A DNA stretch of 64,000 nucleotides, taken from Planctomycetota bacterium (lineage in GTDB: Bacteria; Planctomycetota; Planctomycetia; Pirellulales; Pirellulaceae). A program made the position numbers and the translations under genes. Shown here in pieces: positions 17,524 to 27,192 of this stretch. The stretch covers positions 1 through 64,000 of the forward strand of contig JAJDEH010000265.1 in the NCBI GenBank assembly GCA_029259935.1, written 5' to 3'. Below the pieces are notes generated by a model, which was not told where the DNA came from, ran no database searches, and was given only the letters and a program-made list of their open reading frames with translations. Position 1 is the stretch's first letter. Every line of letters starts with the position of its first letter.

Positions 17524-18444
17524 TTAGGGCTTCGCGAGTTGAACGAGTGGACACTGCCGGACGGCCGTCTCGTCGGTCGCCAGCGGATTGTAGGTCAGCT
17601 TCATGATGCCGTCTTCGATCGTCACCAGCGTGAAGCCGGGGCGGAACTCATTGACGTTGTATCCGGGTGCCTTCTGTCGCTCGAGCCCGCGGTCCAAATT
17701 GTACAGCGCCGAGGGGAAGCAGATTTCATGGACCGGTGCGTGGTCGTCCCAGCCTCGAATCCCGTTGTGAAAATGTCCGTGCATGAAAGCCAGTACTCGG
17801 TCCTTGTGCTTGTTGACGGTTTCGTACAGCTTGGTCTGGCCGTTCGCCGGTTTCACATACCAGGCCCGATCCGGATGAAGATTCTTGTGGACCGGCACGT
17901 GCAGACACAACGCGGCGTACATACCCTGCTTGGCAGCGTCATCTAGCTGCTGGTCGATCCATCCGATCTGCTCGTCGCTAAGAAAACCGTCGTGCGAATC
18001 GGTACGCGAGTTATTCAACAGCAGGAATCGCAGCCAATCGTGATCAACCACGGTGTCGATCGTCTGGCGAATGTACTTCGTAAACAGCGGTTGCGGATCG
18101 TGGTTTCCCGGGATTTCATGGACCGGCTTGCCAATGGTGTCCCGAGTCGCCACGTACAGCGGATATTGCGACTCGCGGCCGCCGTCGACGACATCGCCCA
18201 GATGCAACACCCAATCGCCCTTCGCCTTGGCAATTTCGGCGGCGGTCTGCTTCCACTGCTTGGCCGCCTGCTCTTTGTCGCGATAGCCAAGATGAGTATC
18301 GGTGACCACGATGAACGACAGCGGCGGCAGTTTCGCGTTGTTCGCTAAAAGGCAGCGGGGGCGGAGGGCTAACGAACCTGCTCCGGCCAAGGCGGCGGAT
18401 AAAAAGGAACGTCGACTGGGTCGAACTGGCCATGGGTTGTGCAT
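17524..18444 (-). CDS. Tat-exported metallophosphoesterase
   Basis: The 306-residue protein begins with a twin-arginine signal (RRSFLSAALAGAGSLAL). All calcineurin-like metal motifs are visible: VVTDTHLG (Asp/His), LGDVVDGGRE (Asp), GNHD (Asn/His), LHVPVH (His) and GHFHNG (His pair). It should hydrolyse a phosphoester outside the cytoplasm; the substrate is unknown. GGGAG lies seven bases before the ATG at 18444, which favours this start over the in-frame ATG at 18450. The gene is alone between convergent neighbours. Confidence 0.9.
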   Translation of the reverse strand: MHNPWPVRPSRRSFLSAALAGAGSLALRPRCLLANNAKLPPLSFIVVTDTHLGYRDKEQAAKQWKQTAAEIAKAKGDWVLHLGDVVDGGRESQYPLYVATRDTIGKPVHEIPGNHDPQPLFTKYIRQTIDTVVDHDWLRFLLLNNSRTDSHDGFLSDEQIGWIDQQLDDAAKQGMYAALCLHVPVHKNLHPDRAWYVKPANGQTKLYETVNKHKDRVLAFMHGHFHNGIRGWDDHAPVHEICFPSALYNLDRGLERQKAPGYNVNEFRPGFTLVTIEDGIMKLTYNPLATDETAVRQCPLVQLAKP

Positions 18445-18704
18445 CTTCATCTCCCGTGCATGCTTGCCGTGTGATCGCTCGGCAGCGTTATCGCCGATCA
18501 CCGGTTATAATCGAATCCTAGCGAGGCAGTGCCTCGGACTATACGAGCTACCGCTCGGACTTATTGACCCGCTCCCGTTGGTCGCTGAAACTTGATTCAA
18601 ATGCAACAACATTCCACCATCATGTAACCTCCAGCCAGTAGCCTGTCTTCGCAGGCCCAATGCTGGACCTCCAACCGCAATCGATCCAGTGGAGATGAGC
18701 GTCC

Positions 18705-21700
18705 ATGATTCGCATAAGCGGCAAAATATCCTGGTTTTTCTGCCTAACCGCGTTGCTGGCGGCCGAGAGCCGAGCCGACGACCAAGTCAGCTTCAATCGT
18801 GACATCCGGCCAATTTTTTCCGAAAAGTGCTTGGCTTGTCACGGACCCGATGAAAAGAAGCGCGAGGCCGACCTGCGTCTGGACGTCGAAGCATCCGCCG
18901 TAGCCGCGATCAAGCCCGGCAGCCCGGAGAGCAGCGAACTGGTCAAACGCATCACCAGCGACGATCCCGATTTGCGAATGCCGCCCGCCGATTCCGGTCG
19001 AGAACTGACGGCAGGTGAGATCGAACTCTTCAAACGCTGGATCAAGCAGGGGGCTAAATTCGAAAGCCATTGGTCGTTTATCCCGCCACGAAGGCCTAAA
19101 GCGCCGGCTGTCAAGGACGATTCCAAGATCCGTGCCGCGCTCGACCGGTTTGTTCAGCGACGGCTTGAATCGGAGGATCTGACGATGTCGCCCGAAGCCA
19201 GCCGCGCCGAACTGATTCGGCGCGTTTCGCTCGATCTAATCGGATTGCCGCCAACGCCCGCTGAAGTCGAAGCCTTCGAGAATGACACCTCGCAAGATGC
19301 TTGGAAGTCGGTTGTCGACCGGCTGCTGCAATCCGATCGATTCGGCGAACACATGGCCCGCTATTGGTTGGACGCCGCGCGATACGCGGACACCAACGGC
19401 TATCAGTACGATCTGGAACGCGAGCAATGGGTCTGGCGTGATTGGGTCATTCATGCCTTCAACTCGAACATGCCGTTCGACCAGTTCACCATTGAGCAAT
19501 TGGCGGGCGACCTGCTGCCCAATGCCACCGACCAACAAAAGCTGGCCACCGCCTTTCACCGCAATCATCCGATCACGATCGAAGGCGGCGTGATCGATGA
19601 AGAGTATCGGACGGAATACGTTGTCGACCGCGTGGTGACGACGTCCAGCGTGTGGCTCGGTTTGACAATGACGTGTGGCCGTTGTCATGACCACAAATAC
19701 GATCCGATCTCGCAGCGCGAGTTCTACCAGTTCTTCGCCTTCTTCAACCAAGTGCCTGAACGGGGACTGAACGGATTCAATCCAAAAATCAAAGTCAGCT
19801 CGCCGTTGCAAACTCGCGAAATGTCGCAGGCCGGCCAGCGGCTTGCGGCGGCGGAACAGCGTTTCAAAAAACTCGCCGCCACCATCGAGCAAGACCTGGC
19901 CGCTTGGGCCCGTCAGGTCGGCGAAGACGTCAAGGACCAATGGACGATTGTGCTGCCGGCCACTCAAAAATCGGCGGGCGGAGCGGAACTTGTGGTCCAG
20001 TCGGATCAGAGCATTTTGGCCACTGGCAAGAATCCGCCGGTCGAAACTTACGAACTGGTGCTGGCGAGCGAACGGCCGATACACGCCATCCGCCTAGAAG
20101 CGTTGAAGGACAAGTCGCTCGTCAGCAGCAGCACGGGACGCGCGTTCAACGGCAACTTTGTGCTCAGCGAGTTCCAAGTGGCCGCTTCTTCGGCTACCGC
20201 GCCTGACGAGTTCAAGCCGGTCAAGATTGCTTCCGCCGAGGCTGACTATTCGCAGCGCAACTATCACATTTCGCTCGCCATCGACGGCAAACTCGACAAA
20301 ACGGGCTGGGCCATTGACGGCAACACCAAGTTTGAAAACCGCGTCGCCGTGTTCAAGCTCGCTCAGCCCTTGCTGCCCGACGTAACGGGAAAGGTGCGCG
20401 TGCAACTGCAGCATCGCTTCGGTGGCAGCCACAGCATCGGCCGCTTTCGTCTAGCCCTCGCCTCGCGCCCGATCAAACAAGTGCCCGCCGAAATCGCGGC
20501 GATCGCGCGAAAGTCCAACGACGCGCGCAATCCCGCCGAACGTGTTCGGCTGAATGAGTATCTCGTCGAGCAATTCGGTTCCAAAGATCAACGCATGGCG
20601 GTCGCGGAATTGAAGCAGGCTCGCCAAAGACAAGCCGACCTTCAGCAGACGCCCGCCACGATGGTGATGGCCGAAATTCCCAAGCCGCGGACGACGCATG
20701 TATTGTTTCGCGGAGAATACGACAAGCCGCGCGACGCCGTCGAATCGGGCACGCCCAGCGCGCTGCCACCGATGAACAAAGCGTTACCGCGAAATCGTCT
20801 CGGCCTGGCTCGTTGGCTGGTTTCGCCAGAGAATCCTCTGACAGCCCGCGTCACGGTCAACCGATACTGGCAACATATGTTCGGTACCGGCATCGTCGAA
20901 ACGGCGGAAGATTTCGGCTCGCAAGGTGAGTGGCCCAGCCATCCGGAACTGCTCGATTGGCTGGCGGTCGAATTTGTTGAATCGGGCTGGAATGTCAAAG
21001 GGTTGCTCAAGCAAATCGTCATGTCGGCCGCCTATCGGCAATCGTCCCATGTCAAACCCGAACTGCTGGCTCGCGATCCGCACAATCGGCTGCTTTCGCG
21101 GGGACCCAGATTTCGATTGGATGCCGAAGTCATTCGCGACAGCGCTTTGTTGGTGAGCGGCCTAATGACCGAGCGGCTCGGAGGCCCCAGCGTGTTTCCT
21201 TATCACCCAACGGGACTGTGGCAGGAAATCAACAATCGTCCCGGCTATTCGCGAGTCTACAAACAAGATGCCGGCGACAAGCTGTATCGCCGCAGTCTGT
21301 ATACGTTTTGGAAACGAACCGTGCCGCCGCCTTCGATGGCGACGTTCGACGCCCCGCAACGCGAGTATTGCGTCGTTCGCCGGTCGCGGACCAATACGCC
21401 GCTGCAGGCGATCGTCATGTTGCATGATCCACAGTTCGTCGAAGCAGCGCGGCACCTGGGCCAGCGAATGATGACCGAAGGCGGCGCGACGGTCGAGCAG
21501 CAAATCGAATACGGTTTCCGGCTTTGCACGGCTCGTCGCCCCAGCGACCAGGAGGCGGAAGTGCTGAAGAAGATTTTTGAACAGCGCCACCTTCAATACC
21601 AGAAAGACTCCAAGGCCGCCGCGCGGTTGCTCGCCGTCGGCGAATCAAATGTCGACCCGTCACTCGATCAGGCCGAACTAGCGGCCTGGACCACGCTCGG

Positions 21701-21743
21701 GCGAGTGTTATTGAATCTCAGTGAGTTCGTTACCAAGGGATAG
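18705..21743 (+). CDS. PSCyt1/DUF1549/DUF1553 planctomycete cytochrome-like protein
   Basis: This 1,012-residue exported protein has the classic planctomycete layout. A short signal is followed by the PSCyt1 haem motif CLACHGPDEKKREADLRLD (about residues 42-46, CxxCH), then DUF1549 (AELIRRVSLDLIGLPPTPAEVE onward), a second CxxCH (CGRCHDHKYDPIS), a beta-rich middle part, and DUF1553 near the end (RLGLARWLVSPENPLTARV, then PLQAIVMLHDPQFVEAARHL). These proteins are thought to act in periplasmic redox or polysaccharide chemistry with a partner DUF1501 protein, which is encoded next (21886). GGAG lies ten bases before the ATG. Confidence 0.93.
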   Translation: MIRISGKISWFFCLTALLAAESRADDQVSFNRDIRPIFSEKCLACHGPDEKKREADLRLDVEASAVAAIKPGSPESSELVKRITSDDPDLRMPPADSGRELTAGEIELFKRWIKQGAKFESHWSFIPPRRPKAPAVKDDSKIRAALDRFVQRRLESEDLTMSPEASRAELIRRVSLDLIGLPPTPAEVEAFENDTSQDAWKSVVDRLLQSDRFGEHMARYWLDAARYADTNGYQYDLEREQWVWRDWVIHAFNSNMPFDQFTIEQLAGDLLPNATDQQKLATAFHRNHPITIEGGVIDEEYRTEYVVDRVVTTSSVWLGLTMTCGRCHDHKYDPISQREFYQFFAFFNQVPERGLNGFNPKIKVSSPLQTREMSQAGQRLAAAEQRFKKLAATIEQDLAAWARQVGEDVKDQWTIVLPATQKSAGGAELVVQSDQSILATGKNPPVETYELVLASERPIHAIRLEALKDKSLVSSSTGRAFNGNFVLSEFQVAASSATAPDEFKPVKIASAEADYSQRNYHISLAIDGKLDKTGWAIDGNTKFENRVAVFKLAQPLLPDVTGKVRVQLQHRFGGSHSIGRFRLALASRPIKQVPAEIAAIARKSNDARNPAERVRLNEYLVEQFGSKDQRMAVAELKQARQRQADLQQTPATMVMAEIPKPRTTHVLFRGEYDKPRDAVESGTPSALPPMNKALPRNRLGLARWLVSPENPLTARVTVNRYWQHMFGTGIVETAEDFGSQGEWPSHPELLDWLAVEFVESGWNVKGLLKQIVMSAAYRQSSHVKPELLARDPHNRLLSRGPRFRLDAEVIRDSALLVSGLMTERLGGPSVFPYHPTGLWQEINNRPGYSRVYKQDAGDKLYRRSLYTFWKRTVPPPSMATFDAPQREYCVVRRSRTNTPLQAIVMLHDPQFVEAARHLGQRMMTEGGATVEQQIEYGFRLCTARRPSDQEAEVLKKIFEQRHLQYQKDSKAAARLLAVGESNVDPSLDQAELAAWTTLGRVLLNLSEFVTKG

Positions 21744-21754
21744 AAACTGCAAGT

Positions 21755-21812
21755 GTGGTGTTGTTGTTGTTGTTGTGGTGGTGTTTTGTTGTGGTGCAGG
21801 CGTCCCGCCTGC
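21755..21812. repeat. GTT/GTG triplet repeat plus short hairpin
   Basis: A run of GTT and GTG triplets spans about 21755-21796, then GCAGGCG and CGCCTGC form a seven-base hairpin at 21796-21812. It lies between the DUF1553 and DUF1501 genes of one putative operon. Confidence 0.7.
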
Positions 21813-21885
21813 CCGCTGCAGCCGAGACGGCCGCACCACAATCGAATTTTCAAAACACGAATTTGTCAGCGAAGGATAAGCTTCG

Positions 21886-23355
21886 ATGTTCGATAGTCCA
21901 ACACGTCGCGCGTTCCTAGGCCGCAGCGCCCGCATTGGCTTGGGAGGCGTGGCATTGCAATCTCTGTTCTCGGCGGATGCACCTGCCGCCCAGCCTTCAC
22001 TGGCCCGGAATAACGGTCCGGGTTATGCGCCGGGCCGAACCGGTCCCACGCATTTTCCCGCCAAGGCTAAACGCGTAATCTACCTGTGCCAATCGGGCGC
22101 GCCGTCACAAATCGATACATTCGACTACAAGCCATCGCTAGAAAAGCTGAACGGCCAAGAGCTTCCCGACTCCATCCGCGACGGCCAACGGCTAACCGGC
22201 ATGACGTCCGGACAGCGGTCGTTCCCCGCCGCCAAGTCGTTCATGCCGTTCAAACAACACGGCAAATCCGGCCAGTGGATCAGCGACCTGCTGCCATGGC
22301 ACGGCAAGATTGCGGACGAGATGTGCATCATTCGTTCGATGTACACCGAGGCGATCAACCACGACCCGGCGATCACCTTCTTTCAAACCGGCCATCAACA
22401 ACCGGGCCGTCCGAGCTTGGGAGCCTGGGTCAGCTACGGATTGGGGAGCGAAAGCGAAAGCCTACCGGCGTATGTCGTCTTGCTGGACAAAAACTCCGAC
22501 ACGCAAGCTCAACCGCTATACGCCCGGCTGTGGGGCAGCGCGTTCTTGCCGTCCAATCATCAAGGCGTGAAACTGCGATCGTCGGGAGACCCGGTACTCT
22601 ATTTGAACGATCCCACCGGTGCCGATCTCAAAGACCGCCGCAAGCTGCTGGACGGAATCGCCAGCCTGAACAACTTGCGTTCCCAGCAAGTGGGCGATCC
22701 GGAAATCGCCACTCGAATTGCCGCCTACGAAATGGCCTACCGCATGCAGATGTCGGTCCCGGATTTAACGGATGTTTCCAAAGAACCGCAAAACACTTTC
22801 GAGCTGTATGGCGACGACGCCAAGATTCCAGGAACACACGCGGCCAACTGCCTGCTGGCCCGCCGGCTGGCCGAGCGTGGTGTGCGGTTCATTCAAATCT
22901 ATCATCGAGGCTGGGACCATCACGGCGGCTTGCCGCAACGACATCCCAAGATCGCCAAGGAAGTCGACCAAGGATCCGCGGCGCTCGTACTCGATCTCAA
23001 GCAACGAGGACTACTCAACGACACGCTCGTCATTTGGGGTGGCGAATTCGGCCGCACCGTTTACCGACAAGGCGGCAACGCCACCAGTTTCGGCCGCGAC
23101 CATCACCCCCGTTGTTTTTCGATATGGATGGCAGGCGGTGGAATCAAGGGCGGCATGTCCTACGGCGAAACCGACGACTGGTGCTACAACATCGTGGATC
23201 GCGAGCGCCACGGAGTCCACGTCCACGACCTCAACGCGACGATTTTACACCTGCTAGGATTCGATCATCAGCGCTTGAGTTATCGCTTCCAGGGCCTCGA
23301 CTATCGGCTAACCGGTGTTGAAGAGCATCATCCGGTCACTGGCATTCTGGCATGA
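21886..23355 (+). CDS. DUF1501 domain-containing protein
   Basis: The 489-residue protein begins with a Tat signal (TRRAFLGRSARIGLGG) and has the DUF1501 blocks: RVIYLCQSGAPSQIDTFDYKP, the IIRSMYTEAINHDPAITFFQTG region, LLARRLAERGVRFIQIYHRGWDHHG and WGGEFGRTVYRQGG...GRDHHPRCFSIWMAGGGI (conserved Asp/His set of an alkaline-phosphatase-like fold). It is encoded 142 bases after its DUF1549/DUF1553 partner. The family is exported and abundant in planctomycetes; the reaction has not been established as far as I know. Confidence 0.93.
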   Translation: MFDSPTRRAFLGRSARIGLGGVALQSLFSADAPAAQPSLARNNGPGYAPGRTGPTHFPAKAKRVIYLCQSGAPSQIDTFDYKPSLEKLNGQELPDSIRDGQRLTGMTSGQRSFPAAKSFMPFKQHGKSGQWISDLLPWHGKIADEMCIIRSMYTEAINHDPAITFFQTGHQQPGRPSLGAWVSYGLGSESESLPAYVVLLDKNSDTQAQPLYARLWGSAFLPSNHQGVKLRSSGDPVLYLNDPTGADLKDRRKLLDGIASLNNLRSQQVGDPEIATRIAAYEMAYRMQMSVPDLTDVSKEPQNTFELYGDDAKIPGTHAANCLLARRLAERGVRFIQIYHRGWDHHGGLPQRHPKIAKEVDQGSAALVLDLKQRGLLNDTLVIWGGEFGRTVYRQGGNATSFGRDHHPRCFSIWMAGGGIKGGMSYGETDDWCYNIVDRERHGVHVHDLNATILHLLGFDHQRLSYRFQGLDYRLTGVEEHHPVTGILA

Positions 23356-23516
23356 ACGTAACGGTCGCGCGACGAGTCGGCCCTAGCGTACGATTCGCCA
23401 GGTGAAAGGAACCTAAAGCACGGCACATTCCGTTCCTCGTTGGGAGCTGTCGAGCGCCCCGTGAATTGCGGTGTGATGTTTAGAAATCGTGTAGTATACC
23501 GCCCTACGGAACTGAA

Positions 23517-24380
23517 ATGACGAACGTGCATACCAACGAGTACGCAACGAACCTTCGACAAGCGGTATCGCTCCCCTCTAATCTTACTCAAAAATCTAGA
23601 TCTCTTCTTAGAGACGCCGTACTATCTGTTTCCTCCGCAGTGAACCGACGCTCCGACGCTTGTTTTCTGCGGTGTCTTTATTGTCACTATGTCTTCGATG
23701 ATCAGAGGCATGCTTTTGAACGTTTGATCGTGAAACTAAAGGCGACCGGGCAGTTCGTTGATACCGACACATGCATTCAAATGCTTCAAGGGAAAAGGCA
23801 AATCGATCAAAGATACTATCACTTATCTTTCGACGACGGATTTCGTAACAATTTCACCAACGCCCTCCCAATCCTAATGTCGCATTCGGTTCCCGCCATA
23901 TTCTTTGTTCCTTCCTCGTTGATTGGAGCCAACTGGAAGAAATCGCAATTCTATTGCACGAGCGTTACCGGCTACAACGCTGCAATTGAAACGCTCAGGT
24001 TGGAAGATTTGAAGGAAGTGCTTTCCCAGGGATATGAAATTGGTTCGCACACCAAGACTCACGCTCGATTTTCCGAAATCTCTCATGACGCGGATTTGCT
24101 CGAGGATGAAGTCCTTGGCTCAAAAACAGAATTGGAAGCCATGCTAGATTATAAATGCAAATATATATCGTGGCCTTATGGGAGATTAGCTGACGCGGAT
24201 GATGTGTCGTTAGACACGGTGCAAACGGCGGGTTACACAGCTTGCTTTGGTGCCTACCGGGGCACGGTCCTGCCGGGTCAGACCGGTGTCTTCAGTATCC
24301 CGAGACATCATTTCGAAGCACAGTGGCCAATCTCACACGTCATGTATTTTGCCCGAGGCAACATGGAGGCGAAAGAATGA
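23517..24380 (+). CDS. Polysaccharide deacetylase family protein
   Basis: The 287-residue product has the NodB-like fold: HLSFDDGFRNN (catalytic Asp pair), VPAIFFVPSSLIG, YEIGSHTKTHARFSE (metal-binding His-x3-His) and WPYGRLADADDVSL. Enzymes of this family remove acetyl groups from polysaccharides. No clear signal peptide is seen. The stop overlaps the next ATG (ATGA), so it is translationally coupled to a formyltransferase. The pair is AT-richer than its surroundings, suggesting transfer, perhaps from a surface-polysaccharide cluster. Confidence 0.85.
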   Translation: MTNVHTNEYATNLRQAVSLPSNLTQKSRSLLRDAVLSVSSAVNRRSDACFLRCLYCHYVFDDQRHAFERLIVKLKATGQFVDTDTCIQMLQGKRQIDQRYYHLSFDDGFRNNFTNALPILMSHSVPAIFFVPSSLIGANWKKSQFYCTSVTGYNAAIETLRLEDLKEVLSQGYEIGSHTKTHARFSEISHDADLLEDEVLGSKTELEAMLDYKCKYISWPYGRLADADDVSLDTVQTAGYTACFGAYRGTVLPGQTGVFSIPRHHFEAQWPISHVMYFARGNMEAKE

Positions 24381-25162
24381 GGATTATTATCCTCACCTCA
24401 AGCGTGCGAGGAATTGCCTCAAGAGTTCTACCTGCATTGTGTAACAATAAGAACATGGAGGTCGTGGGAGCCGTGCTGGCTCATGGAATTTCTCCAAATA
24501 GAAAGAAGAGCATACGGCGCAAGGTTCGTAAGTTAGTCAAGATCGGATGTCTCGGTGCCTTGAATGGCCTCAGAATGCGAGATTGGTATGCTGATAATGA
24601 TACGGACGATATTCATGTACTTTGTAGATCCCTTCATGTTGAGCTAACAGAAACTCCATTCATAAATTGCGAAACAACAAAGAAAGCGTTTCGACAGGCA
24701 AATGCGGACTTGGGACTTTCGCTTGGCAATGGCTACATTCCGAAGAGTGTATTTTCGATTCCGAAATTCGGCATGGTAAACTTGCACAATGAAATACTTC
24801 CAGACTTTCAAGGGGCCCAGAGCATCATTTGGCCCATTCATGAAGGAAGAAAGGAGACGGGATTCACGATCCATCAAGTTAGCAACCAAATTGACAAAGG
24901 AGACATTCTCTTTCAGAGAAGATATCCAATACAGTTCTGTGCAACTTTGCGAGAAACCGTGGAGACGAATCTCAAGACAGCGAGGAGTAAAATACCCGAG
25001 GCATTCTCTTATGTTTGTGAAAACTATACATCTCTCACAACAGAAGCAATATCGCAGGATGATCGCGGATCTTACACAACTCCGTCTATTTGGCAATTTG
25101 TTCGAATGGTAAGAAACCATCGTAAGATGTACAAGGAAAGCCTGCCGGGAGGCTCCGCCTGA
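24377..25162 (+). CDS. Formyltransferase-family protein
   Basis: The 261-residue protein carries the formyl_trans_N core: LSLGNGYIPKSVFSIPKFG, NLHNEILPDFQGAQSIIWPI (active-site Asn-x-His in the NLH position) and TIHQVSNQIDKGDILF (the conserved Asp). It lacks the C-terminal domain of methionyl-tRNA formyltransferase, which points to a small-molecule or sugar N-formyltransferase using a formyl-folate donor. The start overlaps the deacetylase stop by four bases. The pairing suggests modification of an amino sugar, for example deacetylation then formylation; this is inference from context. Confidence 0.78.
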   Translation: MRIIILTSSVRGIASRVLPALCNNKNMEVVGAVLAHGISPNRKKSIRRKVRKLVKIGCLGALNGLRMRDWYADNDTDDIHVLCRSLHVELTETPFINCETTKKAFRQANADLGLSLGNGYIPKSVFSIPKFGMVNLHNEILPDFQGAQSIIWPIHEGRKETGFTIHQVSNQIDKGDILFQRRYPIQFCATLRETVETNLKTARSKIPEAFSYVCENYTSLTTEAISQDDRGSYTTPSIWQFVRMVRNHRKMYKESLPGGSA

Positions 25163-25204
25163 CGGCCTCCGAACGGTTCGTAAGTAGTGGCTCAAGGACT
25201 TCAC

Positions 25205-26518
25205 ATGCAAATTCCGCGCACGACGGTGCTCCGCAAATATGTCGCCTGGGGAATGGTTGCCATTTTGATCGCCTCGCTGGCGATGTGGTATTTTTCCAGG
25301 GATCGGCTGCCGACTACTCTGCGGATCGCGACCGCCGAATCGGATGGCCAGTACTACCGGTTTGGAAAAGAACTCCAGACAGCGCTAGCGGCGCGTACCA
25401 CCAGCAAGGTCGTGGTGCTTTCCACCGATGGCTCGATCGACAACCATGCGCGGCTGCGGTCGGGAAAGACAGAGCTGGCAATCGTGCAGTCGGGAGCCGT
25501 TTCGCTGCGCGGGTTGGCGGTGGTCGCTCCGCTGTACCGCGATGTCGTGCATGTGATCGTGCGCAAGGACCGTGATATCCACACGATTCACGATCTGAAG
25601 GAAAGAAACGTGGCCGTGGGGCCGGTTGGGTCGGGATATCGGGAGAGCGCTCGGAATGTGCTGGAGAATTACGGGCTGTCACTGGATGACTTGAAGGAAA
25701 ACACGAGGTATGTGCGGCAGTTGCTCGAAGATCCGGCACTCGACGCGGCCATCGTGACCACGGGAATGAAGAACCCCAGCGTGCACCGGGTGCTGGCCAG
25801 CGGCGACTTCGACCTGCTTCCCTTGCATGCCAAGGCGATGGCGGCTGAATATGCCCATTTTGAACACGTCACCATCCCGACCGGCTATTATTCAGCCGAC
25901 CCCGCCGTGCCCGCCACCGACATCCCAACCGTGGCGGCCACCGCGCTGCTGGTCGCTCGTGAAGACGCTCCGTCGATCATTGTCAGCGAGACCATGGACG
26001 CACTCTACGAACAGGATCTGGGAGTCACTTTTCCGAACTTGATTTCTCCCGACGATGCGGTCGACATGGTTCCACGTCGTTTGCATCCCGCCGCGCGCCG
26101 CTACTTCGATCCGTTCGACCACGTCGGCTGGCTGGCGACGGTGATCGAAGGCTTGGCCGGAGCCCGGGAGTTACTGTTCGCCTTGGTGGCGGGCCTCTAC
26201 CTTGTGTGGGATCGTTGGCGGCGGCTGAAGGAAGACGAACGCCAGACGCGCATGCAAGCCGAAAAGGATCGCCTGGATCTGTTCCTGGCCGAGACACTGA
26301 AAGTAGAACGCGCCCTGCTCCGAGCAACCGACGCCGGGCAACTCAACCGATACTTGGACGAAGTCACCGACATCAAGCTCCGCGCGCTAGAGGAACTGAC
26401 TCACGAAGATCTGCGGGGCGACCGTGCGTTCTCGATCTTCCTAGCCCAATGCGCCAACCTCATCAGCAAGATCCAGCACAAAATCACGATGCAGTCGCCA
26501 CGCGCGAGCGATGATTGA
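25205..26518 (+). CDS. TAXI-family (TRAP-type) solute-binding protein with cytoplasmic tail
   Basis: From ATG 25205 (AAGGA at 25193-25197) the protein has 437 residues. One N-terminal membrane segment (YVAWGMVAILIASLAMWYF) is followed by a TAXI solute-binding domain: RIATAESDGQYYRFGKELQT, LAIVQSGAVSLRGLAVVAPLY, VRKDRDIHTIHDLKERNVAVG, and so on. A second membrane segment near the end (ARELLFALVAGLYLVWDRW) leads to a charged coiled-coil tail of about 100 residues, which is longer than usual. No TRAP membrane subunit is adjacent, so it may be a sensor or stand-alone binder. Confidence 0.82.
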   Translation: MQIPRTTVLRKYVAWGMVAILIASLAMWYFSRDRLPTTLRIATAESDGQYYRFGKELQTALAARTTSKVVVLSTDGSIDNHARLRSGKTELAIVQSGAVSLRGLAVVAPLYRDVVHVIVRKDRDIHTIHDLKERNVAVGPVGSGYRESARNVLENYGLSLDDLKENTRYVRQLLEDPALDAAIVTTGMKNPSVHRVLASGDFDLLPLHAKAMAAEYAHFEHVTIPTGYYSADPAVPATDIPTVAATALLVAREDAPSIIVSETMDALYEQDLGVTFPNLISPDDAVDMVPRRLHPAARRYFDPFDHVGWLATVIEGLAGARELLFALVAGLYLVWDRWRRLKEDERQTRMQAEKDRLDLFLAETLKVERALLRATDAGQLNRYLDEVTDIKLRALEELTHEDLRGDRAFSIFLAQCANLISKIQHKITMQSPRASDD

Positions 26519-26608
26519 GGACTGACGCTGAACATAGGACTTGACCTTCGGGTGGATACTCCCGATGTCTATCCTCGCTCATTCGTCACTTCGGATTGCC
26601 GCCCGAGA

Positions 26609-27157
26609 TCACCCGAACGCCGTTCTGACCATTGCAATCCAAACGGACAGCAGGACGATTTCCCGCGGCACATGTTTTTGAACACGAATCTTGTACGATG
26701 ATGATGCCAGAGGGGATGCGGCAAATTGCCCAACAATTTCGCCGTTTTCCAAGAGAACGAGTGACGACATCCACCCAAACTCTTGGCGTAATTGGAAGTC
26801 GCGAGACGAGCGAAGCTCATTCATTTCCGCGATCGTCAAAATCAAGAAGCGATCAGTGATACTATAAGACGCGATTTCCGTCGCGTCGCAGTTGTCCAGC
26901 CGGGCTGTCTCTTTAGCTGCCGACGAACCGGCTGGAGGGCCGATGTTTCGCAACTTCATGGAATCTCGGTCCAGTTCGTAGAAACCAGTTTCCTCCGAGA
27001 TCGTTCCTCGGACATTCAGCCAACCGCCTGTCATGGTCGCTGAGTAATCGTCGCCCGTGACCTCGATCTTCTGACGCATAAAGTCGACGTAGCGTCGCCG
27101 TGCTTCAAAACACTTGATGTCAGAGTTGAGAAGATGTTTGGACCAAAAGATCGGCAT
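26609..27157 (-). CDS. Hypothetical protein with C-terminal hydrophobic patch
   Basis: I do not recognise this 182-residue protein. It has a beta-rich middle (YSATMTGGWLNVRGTISEE, FYELDRDSMKLRNIG) and a final hydrophobic segment (EIVLLSVWIAMVRTAFG). A distant relation to the scramblase/tubby-like C2 fold is conceivable because that family also ends in a hydrophobic strand, but nothing in the sequence proves it. The ATG at 27157 is the only strong start. It is antisense to the preceding TAXI gene and faces a repeat-rich gap. Confidence 0.55.
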   Translation of the reverse strand: MPIFWSKHLLNSDIKCFEARRRYVDFMRQKIEVTGDDYSATMTGGWLNVRGTISEETGFYELDRDSMKLRNIGPPAGSSAAKETARLDNCDATEIASYSITDRFLILTIAEMNELRSSRDFQLRQEFGWMSSLVLLENGEIVGQFAASPLASSSYKIRVQKHVPREIVLLSVWIAMVRTAFG

Positions 27158-27192
27158 GGTCTTGCAGACGAACGAATTGCGATAACGAAACG

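Noticed and set aside
19236..20084. Long minus-strand frame of 282 codons inside the DUF1549/DUF1553 gene
   Set aside because: It is a shadow of the real plus-strand gene in another frame: amino acid make-up is arginine- and valine-heavy with no recognisable domain and no ribosome-binding site.
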